Positions 1 to 8,635 of a DNA stretch of 64,000 bases are shown here, one piece after another. Each line of letters opens with the position of its first letter. Position 1 is the first letter of the stretch. The position numbers and the translations under genes are program-made. The stretch is from Paraburkholderia sp. (GTDB lineage: Bacteria; Pseudomonadota; Gammaproteobacteria; Burkholderiales; Burkholderiaceae), in assembly GCF_004298475.1 (NCBI RefSeq), contig NZ_SCRP01000034.1:62001-126000 (forward strand). Reading direction: 5' to 3'. Below the pieces are notes generated by a model. The model had not been told where the DNA came from. It ran no database searches and saw only the letters and a program-made list of their open reading frames with translations.

Positions 1-669
1 CGCATGTCGTGCCGCGGTCTCGTGCTCGACGGCGCGAGCGCCGCGAGCGCGCCGTACACTGCGCCGTCCGCACACGCCGATGGCAACAGCGGCGCCATAC
101 AGCCGCGCCACGCGCCCGTTGGCCGCAGCACCGTCTGGTGCGACCTGCTCGATCTGCCGTTCGAGGCGCAGAGCGTCGACCTCATCGTGATGCCCCACGC
201 CCTCGAATTCACGAGCGACCCGCACCGCCTCCTGCGCGAAGCCGAGCGCGTCTTGATGCCCGAAGGCCAGTTGGTGATCGTCGGTTTCAATTCGCTGTCA
301 CTCTGGGGCGCGCGACAGTCGGTGGGCAAGCTCGCCGGGCAGCCGTTCCTGCCCGCGCGCCAGGATCTGATCGCGTTCACGCGGCTGAAAGACTGGATCA
401 AGCTGCTGGGCTTCGAGCTTGAGCGCGGGCGTTTTGGCTGCTATCGTCCGCCGCTCGCCACCGACAAGTGGCTTGCGCGTTACGCCTTCATGGAAGCCGC
501 CGGCGACCGCTGGTGGCCGATTTTCGGCGCCGTCTATATGGTCACGGCGATCAAGCGCGTGCGCGGCATGCATCTCGTCGGCCCGCTGAAGGTCAAAAAA
601 CCGGTGCTGGCGCCGAGCCTGAAGGCCGCCACCACTACGCCCTCCCCTACACGCAACAAGGAAACATGA
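1..669 (+). CDS. Class I SAM-dependent methyltransferase, C-terminal part (5' end outside window)
   Basis: The reading frame is already open at base 1, so the true start lies upstream. The visible part has the second half of a Rossmann methyltransferase fold: an acidic strand end (CDLLDLPF), a motif IV-like [11 protein letters not shown], and the [20 protein letters not shown] stretch typical of Methyltransf_11 proteins. Its stop overlaps the start of rnhA by four bases (ATGA), so the two are probably translationally coupled. The same pair (methyltransferase then rnhA) is common in Burkholderiaceae. The substrate cannot be told from sequence. The C-terminal ~30 residues are basic and low in complexity. 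Confidence 0.85.
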   Translation, partial: RMSCRGLVLDGASAASAPYTAPSAHADGNSGAIQPRHAPVGRSTVWCDLLDLPFEAQSVDLIVMPHALEFTSDPHRLLREAERVLMPEGQLVIVGFNSLSLWGARQSVGKLAGQPFLPARQDLIAFTRLKDWIKLLGFELERGRFGCYRPPLATDKWLARYAFMEAAGDRWWPIFGAVYMVTAIKRVRGMHLVGPLKVKKPVLAPSLKAATTTPSPTRNKET

Positions 670-1115
670 CTGCTCCCGATTTCGTCGAGATCTTCACGGA
701 CGGCGCCTGCAAGGGCAATCCCGGCCCCGGCGGCTGGGGCGCGCTGCTGCGCTTCGGCACGCAGGAAAAAGAGCTGTTCGGCGGCGAGGCCGTGACGACC
801 AACAACCGCATGGAACTCATGGGCGTGATCGCCGCGCTCGAGGCGCTCAAGCGCCCGTGCCGAGTGATCGTCCACACCGACTCGCAATATGTCCAGAAAG
901 GCATCAGCGAGTGGATCCACGGCTGGAAGAAAAAGAACTGGATGACGGCCGCGAAAACGCCCGTCAAAAACGACGACCTGTGGAAACGGCTCGACGCGCT
1001 CGTCGCGCAGCACGAGGTCGAATGGCGCTGGGTGAAAGGTCACGCCGGCCATCCGGAGAACGAGCGCGCCGACGCGCTCGCGAACCGCGGCGTCGCCTCG
1101 CTCGCCGAACTCTGA
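666..1115 (+). CDS. rnhA: Ribonuclease HI
   Basis: A 149-aa RNase HI that cleaves the RNA strand of RNA-DNA hybrids (primer and R-loop removal) in the cytoplasm. All catalytic carboxylates are recognisable: Asp in [16 protein letters not shown], Glu in [14 protein letters not shown], Asp in HTDSQYV and the late Asp in [13 protein letters not shown], with the mobile His in KGHAGH. Length matches the E. coli enzyme (about 155 aa). The ATG at 666 overlaps the upstream stop and gives the normal N-terminus. It sits 42 bp ahead of dnaQ, a classic proteobacterial arrangement. Confidence 0.97.
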   Translation: MTAPDFVEIFTDGACKGNPGPGGWGALLRFGTQEKELFGGEAVTTNNRMELMGVIAALEALKRPCRVIVHTDSQYVQKGISEWIHGWKKKNWMTAAKTPVKNDDLWKRLDALVAQHEVEWRWVKGHAGHPENERADALANRGVASLAEL

Positions 1116-1157
1116 ACCGAGTCACGCCTTTACACGTAGCAACCTGATTTATCCGAC

Positions 1158-1916
1158 ATGCGCCAGATCATTCTCGATACCGAAACCACCGGCCTGAACG
1201 CCCGCACGGGCGATCGCATCATCGAAATCGGCTGCGTCGAGCTGGTGAACCGCCGGCTCACCGGCAAGAACCTGCACTTCTACGTCAATCCGGAACGCGA
1301 CAGCGACCCGGGCGCGCTCGCCGTGCACGGCCTGACGACCGAGTTCCTTTCGGACAAGCCGAAGTTCGCCGAAGTCGCCAACGAGATCCTCGATTTCGTG
1401 ACGGGCGCGGACATCATCATCCACAACGCGCCGTTCGACATCGGCTTCCTCGACGCCGAACTCGCGCTGCTCGGCAAGCCGCCGTTCAGGGAGCACTGCG
1501 CCGAGATTATCGACACGCTGGTGCAGGCCAAGCAGATCTTCCCGGGCAAGCGCAATTCGCTCGATGCGCTGTGCGAGCGCTTCGGCATCAGCAACGCGCA
1601 CCGCACATTGCACGGCGCACTGCTCGACTCGGAACTGCTCGCCGAGGTGTATCTCGCGATGACGCGCGGCCAGGAGAGCCTCGTCATCGACATGCTGGGC
1701 GAAACCGCCGCAGCGGGCGACGTTGCTGCGCCGCGCGTGCAGCTCGAGACGCTTGTGTTGCCCGTGATCGCGGCGAGCGCCGAAGAGCACGCGGCGCACG
1801 AAGCTGTGCTCGACGGCATCGACAAGTCGCTCAAGGGCACGAGCGTATGGCGCACGCAGCCGGTTGTGGAAGAGCCAAAACCGGCCGAAACAGCGGCTGC
1901 TACGCAGTCTGCTTAA
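1158..1916 (+). CDS. dnaQ: DNA polymerase III epsilon subunit (3'-5' proofreading exonuclease)
   Basis: A 252-aa DEDDh exonuclease, the proofreading subunit of the replicative polymerase. ExoI is DTETTG near residue 7, ExoII is HNAPFDIGFLDAEL near residue 92, and ExoIII is HGALLDSELLAEVY near residue 150 with the catalytic His. The C-terminal ~60 residues are Ala/Glu/Val-rich and are expected to bind the alpha (DnaE) subunit. It follows rnhA and is followed by tRNA-Val, which suggests one read-through unit. Nothing in it looks unusual. Confidence 0.97.
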   Translation: MRQIILDTETTGLNARTGDRIIEIGCVELVNRRLTGKNLHFYVNPERDSDPGALAVHGLTTEFLSDKPKFAEVANEILDFVTGADIIIHNAPFDIGFLDAELALLGKPPFREHCAEIIDTLVQAKQIFPGKRNSLDALCERFGISNAHRTLHGALLDSELLAEVYLAMTRGQESLVIDMLGETAAAGDVAAPRVQLETLVLPVIAASAEEHAAHEAVLDGIDKSLKGTSVWRTQPVVEEPKPAETAAATQSA

Positions 1917-1964
1917 AAAGCACTTTACAAGCCTCGAAAAGTTCGTCATAATTCAAAGCTCTTC

Positions 1965-2039
1965 GGGTGGTTAGCTCAGCGGTAGAGCACTGCCTTCACA
2001 CGGCAGGGGTCACTGGTTCGATCCCAGTACTACCCACCA
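1965..2039 (+). tRNA. tRNA-Val(CAC)
   Basis: A full cloverleaf of 75 nt with encoded CCA. The acceptor stem pairs GGGTGGT with ACTACCC. The D-loop contains AGCTCAGCGGTAGAGC. The anticodon stem-loop is CTGCC-TTCACAC-GGCAG, giving anticodon CAC, and the T-arm carries GGTTCGATCCC. Its 3' portion is the attachment site of the island that follows. The gene stays intact because the element brings back the same 3' sequence. Confidence 0.97.
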
Positions 2040-2040
2040 G
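1995..2040 (+). repeat. attL: 46-bp direct repeat (tRNA-Val 3' end)
   Basis: Spans the anticodon loop to one base past the CCA of tRNA-Val and is identical to 16344-16389. This is the usual core of tRNA-targeting tyrosine integrases. The identity includes the whole T-arm and acceptor 3' strand, so insertion does not damage the tRNA. Confidence 0.95.
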
Positions 2041-2070
2041 ATTCATGGGTACGTTGGAAGCCCGAAGAAC

Positions 2071-2104
2071 AAAGGCCCTCAGGCGTTAGCCGAGGGCCTT
2101 TTTC
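2071..2104 (+). terminator. Rho-independent terminator after tRNA-Val (island-borne copy)
   Basis: AAGGCCCTC and GAGGGCCTT form a 9-bp stem with an 11-nt loop, followed by a T run. A similarly placed, differently sequenced terminator follows attR (16420-16449). The island therefore supplies its own tRNA terminator and leaves the host one at its right edge. Confidence 0.85.
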
Positions 2105-2203
2105 TTTGGTCTGAAACCTCCCGGAATTCGCCTTTTGGCGCAAAAGTGGCGCACTCAGACAATAAGCCCAGACGCAACAAGAACCACATAGTCTGGAGCA
2201 TTG

Positions 2204-3226
2204 ATGGCATCAATCTGGAAGCGCGGGGACTACTGGCGGGCCGCAGTTCGCCGTCAGGGCTATCCCGAGCAAACGCGTACGTTCGACACCAAGGGTGACG
2301 CTGAAGCATGGGCACGCCGACTGGAGTCGGAAATGGACCGGGGCATCTTCGTCGACCGGACAGAGGCCGAACGCAACACCCTTGACGATCTTTTCAAGCG
2401 GTACGCCGAAGAGGTTTCACCACACAAGAAAGGCGGCGCAGACGAATTATTACGAATTCGCAAGCTTCGCAAAGACCCTATAGCTCGATACAAGATCACC
2501 GCGCTCAGCAGCAAGGTCCTGGCTGGCTATCGTGATCGTCGGCTAACAGAAGTCTCCGGCTCAACGGTAAACCGCGAGCTTACGCTGATCAGTCATGTTC
2601 TAAACGTGGCGAGACGCGAATGGTCTGTTCACTTCGAAACCAACCCCGTGTCCGTCATCCGTCGTCCGCGAGAAAATCGAGCCCGCACCCGTCGGCTGTC
2701 GCATGACGAAGAACAGCGACTGCTCGCAGAATTGGCACCCAGTCCACGCGACGAGAACGGCCGCTTTGAATGCGGCGGCAGCCGAAACGACTGGGTAAGA
2801 CCGATCGTCATTGTCGCGGTCGAAACCGCGATGCGACGAAGCGAAATCTTGTCGCTGCGCTGGTCCGATGTGTTTCTGGAGGATCGGTTCGTCCGGCTGC
2901 ACGATACGAAGAACGGTGAATCGAGGGACGTGCCACTATCGAGCCGCGCTGTTGCCACGTTGTCCGCCCTACCCCGCCACATCACCGGCCGAGTTTTTCC
3001 CATTTCCGCCGATTCGCTGAAGAAGGTCTTTCTTCGCGCCTGTGAGCGCGCTCAGCTCGACGACCTCCACTTCCATGACCTTCGTCGAGAGGCCTGCACG
3101 CGCCTCGCGGACAGAGTGGACAACGTTCTCGAACTGGCCGCCATAACAGGGCACCGAACGCTCAACGTACTGCACCGCGTTTACTACAAGCCACGCGCCA
3201 GTGATTTGGCCCGGAAACTCGGCTGA
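2204..3226 (+). CDS. Tyrosine-type site-specific recombinase (island integrase)
   Basis: 340 aa from the ATG at 2204; a TTG lies directly before it. The N-terminal ~60 residues are an arm-type/AP2-like DNA-binding segment, the middle is a SAM-like core-binding domain, and residues ~165-340 form the catalytic domain. Catalytic residues are visible: Arg in TAMRRSEIL, Lys in DTKNGESR, HxxR in HFHDLRREA, His in TGHRT and the Tyr nucleophile in HRVYYKPR. It starts 164 bp inside attL and points into the island, as expected for an integrase that recombines the tRNA-Val 3' end. Excision probably needs a directionality factor; the AlpA-type protein at the other end is the best candidate. Confidence 0.96.
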   Translation: MASIWKRGDYWRAAVRRQGYPEQTRTFDTKGDAEAWARRLESEMDRGIFVDRTEAERNTLDDLFKRYAEEVSPHKKGGADELLRIRKLRKDPIARYKITALSSKVLAGYRDRRLTEVSGSTVNRELTLISHVLNVARREWSVHFETNPVSVIRRPRENRARTRRLSHDEEQRLLAELAPSPRDENGRFECGGSRNDWVRPIVIVAVETAMRRSEILSLRWSDVFLEDRFVRLHDTKNGESRDVPLSSRAVATLSALPRHITGRVFPISADSLKKVFLRACERAQLDDLHFHDLRREACTRLADRVDNVLELAAITGHRTLNVLHRVYYKPRASDLARKLG

Positions 3227-3240
3227 TCGTCTCAAAAGCG

Positions 3241-3272
3241 GCGTGCTGGCCGGCTGCTACCGGCCAGCACGC
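3241..3272. terminator. Strong 13-bp hairpin after the integrase gene
   Basis: GCGTGCTGGCCGG pairs perfectly with CCGGCCAGCACGC across a 6-nt loop, 14 bp after the integrase stop. There is no T run, so it may be a Rho-assisted terminator, an mRNA-stabilising structure or a protein site rather than a simple intrinsic terminator. It separates int from the following operon. Confidence 0.55.
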
Positions 3273-3308
3273 CTGACCACAACTCACCTGAACAAGAGAG
3301 GTGAAATC

Positions 3309-3521
3309 ATGGCTGCACCCATTTTACCGGCCCACCCCCTCTATGGCCTGCCGCTCGATTGCGAGTTGGCCGTCGTCTTCGAAACGGAAGACCCGTTTCA
3401 TATGCCACTCGATCGGCTCGAAAGTCTCATCGAGGACACGGAACCCGGCACGGAAATGCGTGGGTATCTGTGCGGCCTCTACGATCTGCGCCGCGCCGTC
3501 GTCTACGCACGGGGGCACTGA
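3309..3521 (+). CDS. Small acidic hypothetical protein, first gene of the DotA operon
   Basis: 70 aa from the ATG at 3309, preceded by a plausible ribosome site (AGAGGTG). No signal peptide or membrane segment is seen. It is acidic (ELAVVFETEDPF, LESLIEDTEPGTEM), with a single Cys in the C-terminal third. One base separates its stop from the next ATG, so it is part of the 3309-8632 operon. I do not recognise the family. A soluble regulator or chaperone-like role for the following secreted and membrane proteins is possible but only a guess. Confidence 0.6.
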   Translation: MAAPILPAHPLYGLPLDCELAVVFETEDPFHMPLDRLESLIEDTEPGTEMRGYLCGLYDLRRAVVYARGH

Positions 3522-3522
3522 C

Positions 3523-3852
3523 ATGAGCAAAGTCATTTGCGCATGCCTGCTCGTTGCCGCGTCGGCAACAGCCTTTGCCGATCAACGCGCCGTCTCCGAC
3601 GTGATCGCATCCGCGCAGGCCGCGGCCGATGCGCACCGGGCCGAAGTCACTGCGCAACTCAAGTCCGGAGACGACACGGCTATGGATCGTGTTGTGACGG
3701 TGTGTGACTGCGTGAACGGGGTATCCGTCTACCGTCAAACGACGCTGCGGCAGTACCTGAACGAAGGCAAGGCCCTTGCCATGAAGGCGCGGTTGCTCGA
3801 AACGTTCGTATCCGCTCCGACAGCGATGCGCCTGCTTTCCTCCTGCCACTGA
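3523..3852 (+). CDS. Small secreted hypothetical protein
   Basis: 109 aa with a clear Sec signal peptide (CACLLVAASATAFA, cleavage expected near residue 19). The mature part is short and mostly helical, with a CDC pair in VVTVCDCVNGVSVY and a Cys next to last. The cysteines suggest a disulfide in the periplasm. The start at 3523 lies just after the upstream stop. I do not recognise the family. Its position in a run of exported proteins leading to the DotA/TraY homologue suggests an envelope role with them. Confidence 0.7.
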   Translation: MSKVICACLLVAASATAFADQRAVSDVIASAQAAADAHRAEVTAQLKSGDDTAMDRVVTVCDCVNGVSVYRQTTLRQYLNEGKALAMKARLLETFVSAPTAMRLLSSCH

Positions 3853-3860
3853 GAAGCCCC

Positions 3861-5066
3861 ATGAAGCTGAGAAAAACTGTCCTATGCGCCGCGCTGGCCG
3901 GCTCGACCATGCTTTCGACCAGCAGCGCCTACGCGTTGTGTGATGGCTGTGTGGTGAGTGCGATTGAGCAAGCGTCACTGACGCTCACCAACCTCATCCA
4001 AGGGTTCGGAACATCGTTCGCGAACCTGTACAACGAAATCGATACAGATATCGCGGGCATTGGCACGAAGATCTCGAACGCCGTTACGCAGGCGTCCGAC
4101 TCGCAGCGCGAAATGGCGCTCGAAGTCCAGCGACAGCAGGAAATGGATCAGGTCGCCCGTGAAACTGAGTTGCCGATCGACCCGTGCGCCACGTCTTCGA
4201 GCAACTATGCGGTGCAAGCCGTTAGCGGCGCTGCCTCGGTCTCGTCGTCGCTGCGTCCGGGTGGCGCACACGTCAGCTATACGCCACTCGACAAGGCGCT
4301 GAACTCGCCTGCCCCGTCTGTTGAGGCTTCGCGCCGTGCTTCGGCGAGCATCCACGCCGATAACTACTGCACGCCTCTGGAGGTGCAGCTTGGTTATCCC
4401 GGCTGCAAGGCGTCCCAAATGCCCGATGGCGATGCGGACGTGGACAGCGTTTTCATCGGTGCAGGCGTGCCGGGTAAGGGCGTCGATCTGACGTTCACGC
4501 AGCAGCAGCAGGACGCGGCACGCGCCTATGCGCGCATGTCGATCGACCCGCAGCCGCCCGAGAGTATCAACAAGGCCGAGGCAGGAACGGAGGCCGGCAA
4601 GCTGTATATCGCGATGCAGAAGGCTTACCAGGCCAACATGTCGAGCGCGATCAAGCCGATGAATGACCTGATAGGCTCCCGTCAACCGTTCAACGGCAGC
4701 GCCCAACTGATTCAAGAACTCAAGCAGTCGGACGCCGCCGCGCAGTATTTCAATGCAACCGCATCGAGCGTCGCCAAAAGCACGGGCACGATGAGTCTCG
4801 CTGAACTCGAAGATTTCGAGGCTGGCCGCCGTTGGAAAAATCCGTATTGGCACATCGAATTCGGGGCTGTGGCGGACCCGACGAAGCTCTTGCGCGAACT
4901 ACTGTTTGCGACCGCCTTCCAGGTCTACCAAACCCATGAGCACGTCGAGGCGCAGCGGCAAACTAACTTGCTCCTGGGGCAACTGCTCGCAGCCAATGAA
5001 CGCGGAACGGATCGCACCGCGATCGAAACGCAGCTACAGCGCGTGCGCGCGACCAATGCTCGATAA
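3861..5066 (+). CDS. Secreted protein, candidate IcmX/TraW-like subunit
   Basis: 401 aa with a signal peptide (cleavage near residue 26, ...SSAYA|LCDGC). The mature protein starts with a CxxC pair (CDGC), followed by a helical region rich in Gln/Glu around residues 60-110. The middle contains several Cys (DPCATS, YCTPLEV, YPGC) and the C-terminus is helical. In Dot/Icm and IncI-type systems the exported IcmX (TraW) is encoded next to IcmV (TraX) and DotA (TraY). Size, export signal and position make this the IcmX candidate here. That assignment rests on context and character, not on a sequence match I could compute. The start is the ATG 8 bp after the previous gene. Confidence 0.5.
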   Translation: MKLRKTVLCAALAGSTMLSTSSAYALCDGCVVSAIEQASLTLTNLIQGFGTSFANLYNEIDTDIAGIGTKISNAVTQASDSQREMALEVQRQQEMDQVARETELPIDPCATSSSNYAVQAVSGAASVSSSLRPGGAHVSYTPLDKALNSPAPSVEASRRASASIHADNYCTPLEVQLGYPGCKASQMPDGDADVDSVFIGAGVPGKGVDLTFTQQQQDAARAYARMSIDPQPPESINKAEAGTEAGKLYIAMQKAYQANMSSAIKPMNDLIGSRQPFNGSAQLIQELKQSDAAAQYFNATASSVAKSTGTMSLAELEDFEAGRRWKNPYWHIEFGAVADPTKLLRELLFATAFQVYQTHEHVEAQRQTNLLLGQLLAANERGTDRTAIETQLQRVRATNAR

Positions 5067-5075
5067 GGAGTGACC

Positions 5076-5582
5076 GTGAAGCCAAAGAGACAGAGTTTCG
5101 GGTGTGCGTTGGCAATGGTGTTGATCGCTACGGCGCTCGCTCAACCCGTGCAAGCTGCTTGCACGATGCAAACGGAAATGTCGAACGCTCAGGCTCAAGA
5201 GCAGCAACGCCGTTTGAACAACATCAACACCAATTTTCAGCAGCTTCAGCTACTCAACCAGTTGCAGACGGCCTGCCTCGAAAATTTCCCCGACTACCCG
5301 ACGCAGTACCTCGGCAATAGCTCGGTGATGACGACGGCGTTCAACAAGATCAAGCAGGCGTCCTGCCAGTCGCTCGCGAACAAGGCCCGGCAGACCTCGG
5401 TGCAGGCAATGGCCACAGCGCAAGCCCAGGTGCAGCAGCAGATTGATGCCATTCAAAAGAACGTGGCCGGCTCTACAGCCGGGTCGAGTGGATTGCTATC
5501 GGGCGCAGTCAGCCAGGTTACGCCATCGTCCAGCGGCGTGTTGTCAACGATCACCGGCAGCCTGGCTAGGCTGTTCCAGTAA
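5076..5582 (+). CDS. Secreted coiled-coil-prone hypothetical protein
   Basis: 168 aa from the GTG at 5076, chosen because AAGGAG lies 5 bp before it. A signal peptide ends near VQAACTM. The mature part is Gln/Asn-rich and helical (NAQAQEQQRRLNNINTNFQQ), with Cys residues at the mature N-terminus and in LQTACLENFPDYP and QASCQSL, and a Ser/Gly-rich C-terminal tail. It lies 9 bp after the 401-aa gene and has the same style of exported helical protein with cysteines, so the two may interact in the periplasm. I do not recognise the family. Confidence 0.65.
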   Translation: MKPKRQSFGCALAMVLIATALAQPVQAACTMQTEMSNAQAQEQQRRLNNINTNFQQLQLLNQLQTACLENFPDYPTQYLGNSSVMTTAFNKIKQASCQSLANKARQTSVQAMATAQAQVQQQIDAIQKNVAGSTAGSSGLLSGAVSQVTPSSSGVLSTITGSLARLFQ

Positions 5583-5596
5583 AGAGAGCGGCACAT

Positions 5597-5899
5597 ATGA
5601 CCATCAGCCATTTCCTTCATGTGCTCGCCGCTTCGCCGCGCGTCTTGGCCCGCCGCCGCGCACGTGGTGGCCTCACACATGAGCAGTTCAAGGATGCCTG
5701 CCTCGTCGTCCAGATTTGTCTTCTCGTGCATTGCTTTGTCGCCGCCTTGATCTGGTGGGCGCGTAGCCACGAAGGCGATCCGACGCGTTGGCTCGGCGTC
5801 GCGGTGGCCGTAGCGTGGGTCATCTTTTTCTGGTGCTTCCTCTTGAAGCAGGCATATCAAACGGTCGAAAACGCAGTCGCGCGGGAGATCCAACGATGA
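5597..5899 (+). CDS. Small two-helix inner-membrane protein
   Basis: 100 aa with a basic cytoplasmic N-terminus (RVLARRRARGG), then two predicted membrane helices (about residues 37-55 and 67-88) joined by a short WWARSHEGDPTRW loop. Its stop overlaps the next ATG by four bases (ATGA), which implies translational coupling to the IcmV-like gene. Small two-helix proteins are common in type IVB systems (IcmC/IcmD, TraQ/TraR-like), but I cannot assign it to one of them from sequence alone. Confidence 0.65.
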   Translation: MTISHFLHVLAASPRVLARRRARGGLTHEQFKDACLVVQICLLVHCFVAALIWWARSHEGDPTRWLGVAVAVAWVIFFWCFLLKQAYQTVENAVAREIQR

Positions 5900-6417
5900 G
5901 CAACGAAACGAAGAAAACCAGCATCGGCCGCCGCGTCGTGCGTGCGAGCCTCTACATGGTCCCAGGCTATCCAGTCTATAAGGCGTTCAAGTCCGCCAAG
6001 GAAACGGCCAGCAGCGGGGCAAAGACGTTGCGCGACCTGCACAACGAACTCGAACGGCAACGACCAACGACCCGGCACGTGCGAACCTATCGCGAAGCAC
6101 TTGCCCTCCGACCGGCCGATGCGCTGCCGCTGCCGCAGATCGCGCGGAAGTGTCTCAATAGCAAGAGGGTGTGCCTTCTCGTCGCGTACCTGTGCCTTTT
6201 GTACTTCATCTATGGGGTGGTCGGCGAAGACTTGCTGGCCGTGTTCAACAGTGTGTTTGGTGCCATGCTCCCGTTGCTTTTCACGGTCAAATACGAGCAT
6301 CAACTATGGCAACTGGAGACCGGCCCGCAACGGCCCGACGAGCCTCTCGGCGGCTACCGCGATTTCTTCCGCTCTCGCGGGGCGCTCCTGCGGTTGGTCA
6401 ATCCGCGCCTGTTCTAG
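5896..6417 (+). CDS. IcmV/TraX-like membrane protein
   Basis: 173 aa. The N-terminal ~90 residues are soluble and basic (IGRRVVRASLYMVPGYPVYK...). Two adjacent membrane helices follow (about 98-115 and 120-140), then a short cytoplasmic tail with VKYEHQLWQLE and GGYRDFFRSRG. This layout, with a soluble N-terminus, one helical hairpin and a short aromatic tail immediately ahead of a dotA/traY gene, is that of IcmV (L. pneumophila) and TraX (IncI plasmids). The resemblance of the tail is by eye. The start overlaps the preceding stop. It probably forms an inner-membrane complex with the next product. Confidence 0.6.
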   Translation: MSNETKKTSIGRRVVRASLYMVPGYPVYKAFKSAKETASSGAKTLRDLHNELERQRPTTRHVRTYREALALRPADALPLPQIARKCLNSKRVCLLVAYLCLLYFIYGVVGEDLLAVFNSVFGAMLPLLFTVKYEHQLWQLETGPQRPDEPLGGYRDFFRSRGALLRLVNPRLF

Positions 6418-6427
6418 ATCACGGGGT

Positions 6428-8632
6428 ATGTCGATGCTCAAGATACTTAAACGGACTGCTGTGGCCGTCCCGCTCATCCTCGTAACAGCAACGTCATTTG
6501 CCCAACAGGCGAGCGTTTCGATGGGCGATATCCAGAACGCCGCGAATCGCAGCGGCGACAAGTCGATGTCTCTGCTCGAAACGGTGTTCGGCTCGATCGT
6601 TCGCAATCCGTTGACCGCTGGAAGCGGTGCCGGCAGCATGGTCGCGCAAATGTTTCTCGTGCTGAATTCGTGCATGCTCGCGGTCGGTGCGATCTGGGCC
6701 ACGTACCACTTTGTCGCCTCCCTGATTGCGACCGGCCAGGATGGCGAGTTCATGGGTCAGAAGAAGTCGTCGCCCTGGTTCGTGATTCGAACGTCTACCG
6801 GCTTTTCTTCGCTCGTTCCGGTCTTTGGCGGCTTCAACGGTGCGCAGGCGATCATGCTGTGGGGAACGGTGCTCGGCGTCGGCATTGCCAATCTCACGAT
6901 GGACGCCGCCCTGACTGTGCTCAATAGCGGCGGCTCGATGATCGCGACGCCGGCAGCGCCGCAAGCAACGACGTTGGCGAAGGCCCTTTTCGAAGCCAAT
7001 CTGTGCGCGCAGGCTGCGAACACGGCCATCGATAACATGCCCAACGACACGGGCGTATCGGTCGATACCGCCGAGAAATTCAACTCAGCCGGAACCGGGA
7101 CAAAGATCGTCCTGATGAACCGGCGCGGCCTCTCATGCGGCGGAGCGGAGATCAGCATTGCAGCCCCGCCGTCGATCCCACAATACGACGGTATGGCCGT
7201 CTATGCGAACGATCCGAACCAGGCGTATGAAAAACTGCTCGCCGAGCACCAGAATGCGCTCAAGGCGATGCAATCAACGCTGGCCGGTGCTGCGCAGACC
7301 TACGTGTCCATTATCAACACCGGACAGGCTCCGCCGGCCGACCCTGCGAACACCATCAATCAGGCCGCATTGCAATACCAGGCCACGATCACGAAGGCGC
7401 TCGCAGACTCATCGAGCGGCATCAACCAGCTCGCAAGCGTCATCCAGTCAAACCTCCAGCGCGACGGCTGGGTCATGATGGGCACCTGGTATCAGACTTT
7501 CGCGCAGGCGAACTCGCAGCTAACGAGCTTGGCGGATGCGACGGCCGCAGCAGTGTCGGGAACCAGCCCCGACAATCTGCCTTACCCGCAGCTATACCGA
7601 AAAGTCAGTGCCGTCTACAGCCAGCAACTACAGCAGGACGCATCGGTTACAACGACGCCTGGTGCGCTGGATAACCTGTCGGTAGGTATCACCGGAACGG
7701 ACCCGAAAAGCATCCTCGGCAAGCTTGTCAACACGCAAGGTCTGGTGAGATGGGCGATCAACCTCAACTCGGGGCAAGGGCCAAACGGATCGACCAATCC
7801 CCTGATCGGCATGAAAAACCTCGGCGACTACATCCTCGACGCGGGCTGGACTGCGCTCGGCACGTTTAGTGCCGCCAAGGCTGTCGCGGGCGCGGCGAAA
7901 GAGAGCATGGCCGGAAAGATTGCCGATGTGGTGACAGGTGGCATTACAGGACTGTTGACGGGCGCGGGCGACGGCCTGTTAAGCGCGGTCGGTCCGTTCG
8001 TCTTCACGCTCATCCTGACATTGTTTTTCTTCGGCATGATGCTCTCGATCTATATCCCGATGCTGCCGTTCATGGTGTGGTTCGGGGGCGTGGTCGGATG
8101 GTTCGCTGTCGTTTGTGAAAGCGTCGTTGCCGCACCGCTATGGGCGTTCGCCCACCTTGACGGCGAAGGCGAAGGCATGGGCCAACGCACCACGCATGGC
8201 TATATCTTCCTGCTGAACGTGATGTTTCGCCCCGTCTTCATGATGCTCGGCTTCGTTTTTGGTGGGGCAGGCGTGGTTGTGCTCGGCACGTTGCTCAACA
8301 CGATGTTCGGCGTAGCATTGGCAAACGCGCAATTCGACTCGACAACCGGGCTGGTGAGCATCATCGGCTACATCGCCCTGTACGTGAGCATGTGCCTCAG
8401 TCTGGTCAACGGCGCGTTCGCGCTCATCCACGTGATACCCGACCAGGTGTTCGCGTGGGTCGGCGGACAGATGACGGGTGCGGTTGGTCGAGACATGCAC
8501 GACAGGTCCAAGGGAGTCTTTGACGCGGGTACGAAGCACGGGCAAGGATCTGCAACGGCATCGATCGGGCGTGGTGGATCTCCGAAACCGGCCGGTCCGG
8601 GGACCGTACCGCCTCCACCAGCAGACGTTTAA
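6428..8632 (+). CDS. DotA/TraY-family polytopic inner-membrane protein
   Basis: 734 aa, close to TraY of IncI plasmids and shorter than Legionella DotA. A signal peptide (LILVTATSFAQ) is followed by two membrane segments (about 75-105 and 130-160), a large periplasmic domain with several Cys (about 165-500), and a cluster of hydrophobic segments at the C-terminus. Between these lies the family hallmark APLWAFAHLDGEGEGMG. The tail is Gly/Pro-rich and soluble. In type IVB conjugation systems this subunit sits in the inner membrane, is required for DNA transfer, and in IncI plasmids is the target of the recipient's exclusion protein. No other core Dot/Icm gene is present on the island, so it either works with a helper system or has another role. 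The start is the ATG at 6428; a second ATG lies 6 bp later. Confidence 0.85.
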   Translation: MSMLKILKRTAVAVPLILVTATSFAQQASVSMGDIQNAANRSGDKSMSLLETVFGSIVRNPLTAGSGAGSMVAQMFLVLNSCMLAVGAIWATYHFVASLIATGQDGEFMGQKKSSPWFVIRTSTGFSSLVPVFGGFNGAQAIMLWGTVLGVGIANLTMDAALTVLNSGGSMIATPAAPQATTLAKALFEANLCAQAANTAIDNMPNDTGVSVDTAEKFNSAGTGTKIVLMNRRGLSCGGAEISIAAPPSIPQYDGMAVYANDPNQAYEKLLAEHQNALKAMQSTLAGAAQTYVSIINTGQAPPADPANTINQAALQYQATITKALADSSSGINQLASVIQSNLQRDGWVMMGTWYQTFAQANSQLTSLADATAAAVSGTSPDNLPYPQLYRKVSAVYSQQLQQDASVTTTPGALDNLSVGITGTDPKSILGKLVNTQGLVRWAINLNSGQGPNGSTNPLIGMKNLGDYILDAGWTALGTFSAAKAVAGAAKESMAGKIADVVTGGITGLLTGAGDGLLSAVGPFVFTLILTLFFFGMMLSIYIPMLPFMVWFGGVVGWFAVVCESVVAAPLWAFAHLDGEGEGMGQRTTHGYIFLLNVMFRPVFMMLGFVFGGAGVVVLGTLLNTMFGVALANAQFDSTTGLVSIIGYIALYVSMCLSLVNGAFALIHVIPDQVFAWVGGQMTGAVGRDMHDRSKGVFDAGTKHGQGSATASIGRGGSPKPAGPGTVPPPPADV

Positions 8633-8635
8633 TGG

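Noticed and set aside
3309..8632. Complete conjugation system
   Set aside because: No relaxase, coupling ATPase, VirB4/DotO or outer-membrane core gene is present. Only the TraY-type module is there.
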